Assembly (NCBI GenBank): GCA_914767715.1
Contig: OU612070.1
Coordinates: 699,501-763,500 of the forward strand
From: Membranipora membranacea
Lineage: Eukaryota > Bryozoa > Gymnolaemata > Cheilostomatida > Membraniporidae
Reading direction: 5' to 3'
DNA: 64,000 nucleotides
Made by a program: the position numbers and the translations under genes. This document shows positions 38,201 through 50,200 of the stretch, piece after piece. Within the stretch, counting starts at the first letter, position 1. Every line of letters begins with the position of its first letter. The notes under the pieces are model-generated. The model was not told the origin of the DNA, searched no databases, and saw nothing but the letters and a program-made list of their open reading frames with translations.

Positions 38201-41200
38201 TAATAAATAATAAAATATCATATGTAACTGGATTCAATGTTTGTTTTCAGAACAATAATTTTTGTTATCAGTGCACCCTAGATGATTAGATTATTTGCAG
38301 GAGGAAAGTTGGCCTTTGGGCACCAGCTTGACATAATGAAATTCATGATTCTTATCATATACTCAACCTCCTTGCTTTTTAAAGCTCCAACCTTAGAAAG
38401 AAAAGCTTGCTGCTAGCTTTCTACCTTGAGCCAACACTAGCTAAGATTTACCCCTCTAGGGCAATTTGAAAAAAAAACATAACAATTCTGGTTTGTGTGT
38501 GTCTGTGAACAGGTGAAGCAAAACAGCAAAATTTGAGTGAATTATGATGCAACAATATTAGTAATGTTTTATACTACAGCCATGCTGATTTTGATTGATG
38601 CTGTTATGTCTCTAACAGCATATAATAATATTGTAATCCATACTAGACTAGCTAACATTACCATTGTGACCAATAACTGCATCCAATGAAAACCACTCCA
38701 CATCTATATCAGTGTTCCTCTTTATATTACGCGAGTTTCGTTTTTCTCAGCCTGATTTTTAATATATTAAAAACCCATAGTATCTGTTCATTATTTGTGA
38801 AAAGGAGATGTGATAGTGTACCACTGTAAGTATGGACGAGCACTAGAAGGAAGTAACACACTTATCTGTTCAAAGGGAGAAGATAATTCAGCTGAAGGAG
38901 TGTGGCTCGGGAAGGAACCAGTGTGTGTCAGTGCTGACCTTCGACCCTTCACAGGTATGCATTGATTCTGATTGCAGAAGTTCTTTTGTTTGCATCTGTT
39001 TTATCTTTATTGATTGCTGTTTCGATATTCGTTATTTACCACCTACAACTTTGAATACATTAGGAGTCTCATCTAGTTGTTGTCTTCTTTTTTGTCAAGG
39101 TAAGACAATTCCTTGTAGAGAACAAAAAGATCTTGCATTGTTGGATTTGAAATGTTTTAATCAGTTATATCTTTAGTGTCTAAAAGTGGAAACGGGAACA
39201 AAATTAACATAAAGAAACATTATGTAGCCTACAAAGATATGACGCAACCGTGATCTATAAGTGCCTCAAATCAAATTTAATGATGAGCAAATGTCATTGG
39301 CTCAAAATTAAAGAGCTCCTCTCAGTTTTTGTTTAATCGAATATTTGCCCATTTACTGCTTTATATCAATTAATCACTGGAGGTAACTCAGTGGTATTTG
39401 CAGAGTTTAACTTGAAATGGTAGTTAAATATCATCCTACATGTTGAGGTCACTCCGCTACAACTAAGTGATGTTTTGGGTGTGTTTTGACAACGGATGTC
39501 AATAGTAGCAATTTGTGCCAAATAAAATCTTTGCCCCCTTGTGTCGGTTGATCAGTGTTCTCACCTAAGAGCCCATAGTAAGCTGGCTCAGTCAACTCAT
39601 TTATAAAATCTCTCACATCTCTGAGGAAGTTGTTAATTGATCGGCTGTTCGATTCACTGATACAGAAAAGGAGAGCAGAGCGTGGATTGCTGCTGCTGTT
39701 CTTGGTGCGTTATTAGCCGCAGCTCTTTTAGCTCTTCTTATCTGGTGGTGCTGCTGCAGACGGAAGCGTAAAGTCATCAAACGTGTACATCACCACGCAG
39801 TACAGGTAAGACCTATGTCCTGCCCGCGAGTAAATGTATGTCATACTTCATCATAATATAATGCACAGTTTGAATGTATGTTAGCATAATTTATTTCTGT
39901 GTTGGTTCTAAGTTTCTATGTCAATTACATTCTTGTTTCGAATTAACAAATTAGAATAAGCATAGGGTTTCAAGCTATACTGCTAATAAAATTATGATCC
40001 TTTATGAGATTCAATTTTTTATACAGAAGCCGGCGCGTCAGGCCCATCACAAGTCGTGTCAGTGTGCCTCATGTACTAAATCTCGTCATCACATCGGCTG
40101 TAATTGTGTGGCTTGTATTGCACATGAGAAGCACAAAAGGCACGACGAGTTTCACTGTCGGCAGTGTAAGAAGTCTTACATACACAAAGCAGCATCAGAT
40201 ACATCAGATACATGTTACTGTGCTGACTGTAAGACTGCAAGAAGACACAAGCTAGACCACAGGTTAGATATAGGACATATCAAGTGTCTTACCAGTCCTG
40301 TAATTCTGTTAATGGTAAAATTATTAGTATTATCAGCAGATAGGGACAGGTTGCCAGATGATGCCGATATTAAACTGGGGGAATGGTACAATTATTATTC
40401 ATTATCATAAGGCATAATATCTACATTTCCACAATACAATAGTGGCCTTGAATTCCCGTACAGGTAAAACTCTGTTGTGCTATTGTGGCCTGATATCCCT
40501 CGGTAACTAAAATCTTTGCTTGCGGAGATACATTTTACAATGCCCTACTAAAATAATATCTCACCATCTAGTAAGCTATCCTCAAATGCAACCATTGGTA
40601 ATATTTACATCTGCATAATACATCTGTATCTACATAATACATCTGTCACAGAAAATTCTGTTTGCATATCCCTATTTATTGTTACAGATGCCAGTGTAAA
40701 TCGTGTCAGATATCTCATAATCACATGGCGGGAATAATCTGTGATTGTAAAAACTGTAATAAGACGGTAAAACATGTGGAGACAAATACCGAATGTAATT
40801 GTGAGCTGTGTTCAGTATACAAAGAGCATCAGGCATCTAAAAGGTATGATCGGACACAAGCCACAGTGCGGAAACATGTGGTATGTGTGGGACAAAGATG
40901 TGCTAGGCAAATCGGAAGCAGTTTTTAGTGATCAAAAAGGGCATCACCAATTGTTTTACCACAACTGAATTATTGTCTGCACAAATCATAGTTTAAGTTA
41001 GAAGAGTCAAAGAAGAGTTAAGTTAAAACAAGGTTCATACAACGTAATGGTTAATGGATATATTTAAACCTAAAGTAGAATAGACATGGGTAAGAGATTA
41101 AAAGTCGAGGGAATGATAATACTGATATTGTCTTTAGAGGGAAGCAGGACAGAGTAAGCATTTAAAAACTGAGAAATATGATTTTCTAAGTTTAATAAGT

Positions 41201-44200
41201 CCATCCGATTCATTTGATACCACTCTTCAATGAAATCTAGATCATTTTTACATATCTAAGAGGGTTGAAAAACTAGTGAAGAGTTATAAATAACCATAGG
41301 TTTTTAAAAACCCACAAGGCACACAGCTTTCAGAACATTCAGCTAGCAGTGAGTTGTTGTAACTGTTGATATTTGACAGGTGGGAGCACACTAAGTCTTG
41401 CCACAGCTGTCGTGTATCGTTTGAACATGATAAGCAGCACAAATGTACCTGTAACTCATGTGTGACCACGACCAAACATCAGAACCAACATGGCTGCCGG
41501 TGTGAGGACTGTGATAGCGCTGATGTACACCGTCTCCATGGTAACTGCCTTTGTAACAGCTGTGTGCAGATGGAGCCTCAAATACACAGGTGAATATTTG
41601 TGTGAATGAAAATTAAGGAATTTAGACATTAATGCGATTGCTGTCCTAACGGTTTTCCCTCTCATCAATGGCACGCACAGTTTGGAGGTATGAAGCGAAT
41701 CTAACTTTTTTAACCGCTTGCTGGGAAAAATTTATTGTTTTAAAGTAACTTTTTTACTTCTAATAACTTGTACCACATTTAATTATGGCAGTGCCATTCC
41801 TTGACTTATCACAATATGAGTCAAGGAGGACTTAATTCATATCTATATTTACGATAATTTACAGAGTGAAGCACCGCTATGAGCAGCGTTGTCAGTGTTC
41901 AGCTTGTACTTCTCCCCGACATCACCACCAACTCCACCAGCAGCAGCAGCAGGCTAAGACATGTACAGGCTCTCAGTGTAAGGTCAATCACTGTACGTCA
42001 AGGAGCTGCTCCAGAGCTGATCAAGGGTTAGTGGACTTATACTTACATTATTACAATGTTTATGTCACCATCATGATCATACCAAACTTTATATTATATT
42101 ATACTACTTTTTGTTGTCATAGTAATATATATGCTCTGTAGTCTGTTTATTGTATGATTGTATGCATGGATAATACAACATAATTATTTTATTTGTATCT
42201 GACTGAAACTTTTGCAACCACTTACATATACCTGTGTGTGTGATTTTCTAGAGCTCTCCATCACCACACCAATGTAACATGTAGCTGTGATGCCTGTGTC
42301 CCGCCGAAGTCGACCCCTAAGCCGACCTTACAGCACTGTGACTGTAGTAAGTGTGCCACAGCGAGAGAGTATAACCATAAGACCTTCTGTGAGTGTCCGA
42401 TGTGTATGATTGCTCATCAGCACACTCATACCAATGAGTGTCAGTGTCAGCAATGTACATACTTCCTTCAGTATGGAGGTGAGGCTACTTTTAACGAATC
42501 CGCTACAATTCGCCAATGCACATTTTGCCAATGCTATGTTTTGCCAATCACAAATCGCCAATCACATTTTGCCAAAGACATTTCGCCAATCTTATTTTGC
42601 CAATCACTTTTCGCCAAAGATGTTTTGCCAATCTTATTTTGCCAATCACATTTTGCCAAATACATTTTGCCAATCTCATTTTGTCAGTCACATTTTGCCA
42701 AAGACATTTTGCCAATTTCATTTTGCCAGTCACATTTTGCCAAAGACATTTTGCCAATCTCATTTTGTCAGTCACATTTTGCCAAAGAAATTTTGCCAAT
42801 TTCATTTTGCCAGTCACATTTTGCCAAAGACATTTTGTCAATCTCATTTTGCCAATCATATTTTGCCAAAGATATTTTGCCAATCATAAATTGCCAATAA
42901 CATTTCGTCATCGCCGATTGCCAATTAAGGCGTACAAATATTCGTTCCAAAAAGGCTTCATGATGATGGTAAGGAATGCGTACCGGGTCAACTGTCGGGA
43001 TGGGACGAATCCAATTGGTTTTGAGCACGCGCAATCAGCACTTATTGATTGTTCCCTCCTCATGGTTCTGGTTTACTATCATCATCCCTTTTTGCTGTGA
43101 CCATTACCATAACCGATATCAGCTCCTATATTTTATCCAAAAAATTCAAATTTCAGACTAGATCGTTGACCGCAAATCTGGTTTTGTATTTGCTATCATC
43201 AAATGTGTAATGTCAGATGGTAAGCCATATAGTTTAGTGATGGCATCATATCTATTCTGGAAATTACTCTTTATGTTTATTGTGCTGCTCGTTCATAAAT
43301 CAATTAGGAACCTATTGAAATCATTTCAATAATATGTTGAATGCACATATTTTTGTTTTAATACTTTATTGGAAGAATTTTCATTCTCAAAGAATGTTTA
43401 CAATATAAGCCTTGAAAAGAAAAAAAAATTAAATAGTAGATTGACAGAAAATATATTATCATGTTATCTGTGAAAAATAATGTTGGGAAGAATGAATTTT
43501 AAATAAACTGACGGCCGTGGTGGCAACCAAGGTTGAAGGTAAGCTGTTTTAACAGGACGCTATAATATTGTTTAAAAGATTATTTGTTGACATAACATTG
43601 ACATAACGTGTGAAGTCAATGGTTGCAGGCCAGAGGCCTAGCCTACAGAGGAAAGGAAAATCTATCATTTTTTCTGCAACAAGTTATTGTATTTAAAATA
43701 AATGCACTAAAATAGTGAAATAAAATAAAGCAGCGGCATGGTAGGATAAGTCCAGGAATAGTGAGGCGACCCTGTCAGGACAATGAAGCTTACTTTCTAC
43801 AAGGCTAGCCTACTTGGCAAGATTCAAACCACACCCCGCAGCGAGGACGCCAAACTCTCACGCAAGGCAAAAGGAGCCGCCCCCTCCTCCCCCAGTTGGT
43901 AGGAATTCAACAAGTTTGCACCAAGTGGCTGTTACGGCTGGGGTTTTGATTTCTAACTCGCCATTATTATTAAAAAGTAACAATTTACGGTATTTAACAA
44001 TCATTTCAATGGGCACAATTTGATTCACAGAAAAGAAATAGGTCACATAACTATGTGGGCGGATTTTTGAAGTGAATAGGTGTGATTTAGATGACAATAT
44101 GCGACATGACCATAAAACTCAATACCATAAATTTAATGTGGATAAAACAATGTGTTATACAATTTGATCATCGTATGAATATTATGATATGGTTGTACAC

Positions 44201-47200
44201 AACGCATTAAAAATAGGATGTACTTCAATTTCCGACAAACTTTTAAAATATTTGTTTTTAAAACTATGCTCTCATCAAGGTGAATGCCGAGAAATTTTAT
44301 GACCTTTTTTTTTAATTTCGTGATCATTAGAAGATATATTTGTGTCGTCGGCAATTTGACTTCCACTGGGGGATGCTTTATAGATTGCCTGTTCAAACCA
44401 CCATTTTGGTCGTTCTAGTCTCCAGCATCCTTTGAGATGTATGTTATTAGTATTAATATGACAATGCAAATTTAACTTAATTTGATATTTTTCCATTTTA
44501 AGACAGTTATTAGTTATTTCACATGGGATAAAACTATTGTCCAATAAAAGTTACTCAGGCTTTGATAATGATAAAGCTTTCAGTTTTCCAAAATTTGCTT
44601 TTCAAGAAATTACATCGAGTGAGGTGTCTAAATATCTGCGCACATTGAAATCACGTAAAACTGGGGGATTAAATCAGATCCCTGCCTTTATTTATAAAAT
44701 CCTAGAGCCTTTGATTCTGAATCCATTGACACATATTGTTAATCTGAGCCTTAAATGTCAAGAGTTTCCAGATGTGTGGAAAAAAGCTTTAGTAATTCCA
44801 ATTTTCAAAAGTGGCAAGAAAAGTTTGCCAAATAATTATAGACCAATTTCGCTATTGCCAATATTAAGTAAAGTCCTAGAAAAGATAATAAATTACCAAA
44901 TTCGTGATTACCTGGAAATTAATGATCTAATAGCCTCTCGCCAATTTGGTTTCAGAAGTGGAACATCCACTGATCAAATTTTAACTCAACTAGTCAACAA
45001 ATTTCGTTCCCTGCTGTCAAAGCACGAGTCAAAATTTGTCACAGTTTCTGCACTTGATATCCGTAAAGCTTTTGATTGCGTAAACCATAAGATCCTTGCC
45101 AGTAAACTGCTAACGAAATTCAATTTCCACTCTATTAGGTAACTTCGCGACCTTGGTATCTATATTAAATACTCATTAATTATAATCATTTTCATGGGGA
45201 AATCCAACTGAATAGATTTTATGATTAGGTATATGGTTTTTCAATGATATTGACATGAAACTTAGAATTATCTCCTCATTGGTAATAGGGAGACAACTTG
45301 AATTCAAGTTGGATTCAGTTGGATTTCCCCATGAAAATGATTATAATTAATGATTATTTAATATAGATACCAAGGGCGCGAAGTTACCTAATGCATCAAA
45401 TTTAATTAAAAATTATCTTTCAAGTCGAGAGCGGGCCATGAAAGTTAATGGTTGTGTATCTGAATGCAGTCGAGTTATAACTGGTGTGCCGCAGGGGTCT
45501 GTACTTGGACCACTCCTGTTTATCATGTTTATTAACGATCTGATGGAGCTCAAAAATTGTTATCTATATGCTGATGACTGCCTACTAGTCACCAGTGGGG
45601 AAAACCCAGACATTTCCACAAAACTTATGGAAAAAAGCATTCATCAAGCATCCAGTTGGTACAGTGAAAATTGCCTTGTTCTAAACAGCGGTAAAACGGA
45701 TGTCATGACCATTTCAAATAAACGTAACATCAAACCTCCGGAACTTAAATTTAATAATCTCATTTTCAAACAATCTGATAAAATTAAGTACTTAGGTGTG
45801 ATTCTTGATAACAAATTAAATTTTAAGTCTCATACCAGTAAAATTAAACAAAAACTTTATCCAATAGTCACCAACTTTCAATGTAATAAAAAATTCCTGA
45901 CACCTAAATTAGCTAAGCCTTGGTACATTGGACTTATACGTTCTAATCTGGAATACAGCTCTCCTGTTTTATAAAAGAATTTTTAAAAATTGAGAATAGA
46001 TGTTTGAAAATTATAGACTATAACAGTTCTAAAGATAATACTCGAAAGACCTACAACATCCCTGTTTTAACTTTGCGTTTCGAATATTTGTATCTGCTGA
46101 CGTTTTATAAAATTGTTTATAGTTTAGTCCCAATAATTGATACCAATCTGCTCCCCGAGAAATTAACTAGTGAAACTCGGCTTGCTAAAAGTTCTGGGTT
46201 TAGACTATCCAAGGAAAATTTTAGATTTGCTTTAGCTAATTTCGGTGCTCAGAAGTTTAACGAATTACCCAATCATGTTGCTGAGTCAATCCCTTGCTTC
46301 ATTCAAAACTGCCACTCGGAGCCACGTCCTCAAACTTCTCAATTAATGAGTCAGTTCTTTTCATTTCATTTTAGCCTACTGCTACATTGTTCTAACTTTT
46401 CTTTTCCTAGCTATTGTGTATCAACTTGTGTAATGTTTTACTGCTAATTAAACATGGAATATATATATATATATATATATAAGTCCTGGTTGTCTTCTCT
46501 CTCGACAGGGGAAGCAACTCTCATTCCAACAAATGTGCATGCCAAAAATAGTGTTTTTATGTAAAGAATTTGTTGTGATCTTACTCCTCATCATAAACAG
46601 ATGTGAGTGCCTTTGTGAATGATCATCATTAATTTACACAATTATTTTGGGGAGTTGCTCTTGCGTTGATTCTATATACTAATGTAGTCTACGTTCAATC
46701 CAGCACTTTTTATGTTCATTCCAGGGTTTTCGACTTTCATACCAGTCTACTTTCATTCCAGCTAATTGCAATCGTGTGGCGTTCATCCCAGCCGACAGTA
46801 ATTTCAATCCGCTGCGCACACCAGCATATGATATGATCAAATTCTAGGGTGCATGACCTGATATGCCGATATGTATTTTTAACAGGAATTTGATCACAAA
46901 TAAATGTATTTGTTTCGCCAATTCTTGTTTGAAATTGGATGAAAATTTTTAAATTAATGGTTTTCAATCGAATTGCTTTATTCTTCTGAAGAGAAGACTA
47001 AATACTTTTCTGCGTTTAATCAATATTAAGTCACTAACAAGGAGTGAGTACGAGCTGAGAGAAGGAAGATATATATACTTTTATTGTCATTCTACATCAT
47101 CTTTAGGAATGTTTTTCATGCAGTGACAGAACAAAAAAGAAAAAACTTAAGCGGAGAGAAAAAGAAAAAATACTCAAGTAACAAGAATTAATAATATAAA

Positions 47201-50200
47201 GATATAAAGTGCTTTGATAGTTGTTGTTTAAAATGAGTAAGTTTGGTTGCTGAGCGTATCTGAATTGGAAAAGAGTTAAAAGTTGTAGTGATTTTTTGTC
47301 TTGATTGATCGCTGTAATAATGTATTAGATGTTTGTCTCTAAAAAAGGTTTTAGAGCTAGCTGGAATAAAGCCTTCCAAAAGAAAGTCAGGTTCAATCAA
47401 ATGCAAAATCCTCCGATCCTCCGGTAAATGCCAGATCCTCCGGTAAATCTGGCGAAGTGCACAAGGGCGCCCGGAAAACAGGGAGCACTGTGCGTATTTG
47501 AAACAATTTTAATAGAAATAGATCACATCATTGTTTTTCCTCTAAAATGTTTCACCTTAGTATTGCAGGTAGTTGTCCCTTCTTTTTACAAGTGGAAACA
47601 ACTCTAATGTTTCAAACTGTTGATATGGTAAAAGCAGGGAGGCAGGGATATACCTCTCCCACCCTCCCTGGTAAAAGCAGGAAGGGTCCCTGGTGAAAGC
47701 AAATAATTGTTGAAACTTTCTTATCTTTCATTGTCATCTCGGAAAGGATCTTGTGCGTAAATATACATAGAGTGGAAATTTCTTTACATTGTTTGGTGGT
47801 TGATTGATAAAAGCTTGTAAAATGGTATGTGGCGGATAACATATGATGCAAGCTTAATTTTGTAGAGTGATATGGCCAATAACCGTAATATGATAATCTC
47901 TTCAGCTCGGGCAATGATTAAATGGCTCAAAACTTTTGAGAATTGGCATAAGCACCATTAATTTGTTTTGTCGAAAAAGAAGTTTATAACAAGGAGGCAA
48001 TTTTGATGAAATCAACCACTTGGACTAACTTGTGCAATAAAGAACTCAAATCAAAATCAACCCATTACTTATAAAATCAACTCACATCTCCATTTCCAAA
48101 GCTATAACTTTCTCCAGTGCTGGCTGGATGTGAACATTGTTAACGTATTTGTGGGTGGAGAAATGGATTGGTGGGAAAACGTGCAGGTGGGAAACTAGAT
48201 TGGTTGGAAAACGTGCAGGTGGGAAAATGGCACAGTGGGAAATCAACCAGGTGGGATAATGGCTCGGTGGGAAAATGTCCAGGAGAGAAAATGGCACAGT
48301 GGGAAATCAACCAGGTGGGAAAATGGCTTGGTGGGAAAATGGGGCAGATTCATTTTTGTACACATTGTCCACTCTAGAGTATATAATAACTTTATGTGTT
48401 CAAACATTTACATTATATTATATTATATCAGTATGTGCTTATAACATATTATCATAATTATTCCTGTAGGTGCTTAATTAATGTATGACTGAACGGCAGA
48501 ATAAACGTTCATAGTCCCCCCCCCCTGAATAGATATGGTGTCTAATACCAAACTATATTGCTTACTATCTGTCATTAAACTTTAGATCACAGCAAATACA
48601 AATCCAGATTTGCGGTCGACAATATAGTCTGAAATCTGAATTTTTTGGAAAAAATACAGGTGCTGATATCGGTAATTGTAACGGTCACAGCAAAAAGGGA
48701 TGAGGATAGTAAAACCAGAACCATGAAGAGGGAACAATCAATAAGTGCTGATTGCGCGTGCTCATCAAAAACAATTGGAGTCGTCCCATTCCTTACCATC
48801 ATCATGAAGCATTTATGGAATGAATATTTCTACGCCTTAATTGGCAGTTAAATTTAATTGGCAATTAAATAATTTGGCCTTAATTGGTTGACGAAATGTT
48901 ATTGGCAATTTATGATCGGCAAAACGAGATTGGCAAAGTATCTTTGGCAAAATGAGATTGGCAAAATGAGATTGGCAAAACATCTTTGGTGTAATGTGAT
49001 TGGCAAAATATGACTGGCGAAATGTCTTTGGCAAAATGTGATTGGCAAAATAAAATTGGCAAAATGTCTTTGGCAAAATGTGACTGGCAAAATGAGATTG
49101 GCAAAATGTATTTGGCAAAATGTGATTGGCAAAATAAGATTGCAAAACATCTTTGGCGAAATGTGATTGGCAAAATAAGATTGGCGAAATGTCTTTGGCG
49201 AAATATGATTGGCGAAATGTGATTGGCAAAACATAGCATTGGCAAAATGTACATTGGCGAAATGTCTGCCACCCACTTTGAACTAATAATCCCTTTGGGT
49301 TTGCAACAGCGCTACATTTGAATGGGATTTGTGGCCTGTTTTTAACTGATCATACAACTCCAAACTGCACAATTATGCTGCATTGCATTGCACGGTGCAG
49401 CCTTGCCCTTGTATCGCGCTCGCATTATTTTTATATTCAATGTACTGTGACTTTTATGGAATCAAGGCTTATCTTCGTAAAACTTTTAACTGCCTGTAAT
49501 GAATAAAAGAGTGTTTTGCTATGATTGACACAATGTCTTGAATCATATTCATACATGTACCCTAGAGGAGAAAGTATTAACAGGAAGAAAGGTTCACCAT
49601 TTTGTGCAGGCTTAGAGTCACTGCATTTAATGCTAGCTGACATTCACTTACCCTCTTTACTGAATATTGACTCACACCTTAGCTAGCTAGCATTAAGTCC
49701 CTCCGAAACTAGCTGAACTAAACTCTAGCTAACATTTACTCCTCTCGGGTATCTATATTTCTACACTTCAGGTCATGCCGCATGTGTGACATGTCAGGAC
49801 CCCTCTGTACCGATGCAGGCTATGAAGTGTCAGGATAAGAACTGTAGGAGGTGTGTCATGTCACCGCCTGTCAGATGTGACAGCCCACCTGTCAGGGCGA
49901 TCATGGACAGGCCATCACCACGCAGACAAACCGAACCACTCAACGATGCTGGGCCCAAGGTGCGTACATTGTGTAAGGCTGCCATGTTGTAACGAATAAC
50001 AATCACCTGTTAGTGATACCTGTGCATCATTGGTTTGTAAACCAATGACCTTTTGGCAGGTTGATGCCATATTTTGGTTTTGAAACTCTGTAAACTAATT
50101 GTTTATGAATACTATCAGTACGAGTCTCACCTCATTAAGCTGTGTTTTACATCTATAGCTATTATTATGTGAGAATGGCCAATACATCCCCCTCCGGATC

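Larger units (their letters stand above)
42502..49269. mobile_element. Foldback-type element, 6.8 kb
   Basis: Two long inverted arms, 42502-43260 and 48519-49269, enclose 5.3 kb. Outer thirds of the arms are tandem 14-bp subrepeats with a TTTTGCCAA core; inner parts are unique sequence found once in each arm in opposite orientation. This is the architecture of foldback elements (Drosophila FB, Galileo). The interior holds LINE pieces and no recognisable transposase, so the copy is not autonomous. The left end lies about 24 bp after the splice donor at 42478. No clear target duplication was found. Confidence 0.8.

Noticed and set aside
42400-43100. Long plus- and minus-strand frames with Phe-Cys-Gln or Trp-Gln-Asn repeats
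   Set aside because: They follow the 14-bp subrepeats of the foldback arm, and several frames are open at once. Only the part up to 42478 is coding (sushi receptor exon).
48837-49276. Mirror-image repeat frames on the minus strand
   Set aside because: Same artefact in the right foldback arm.
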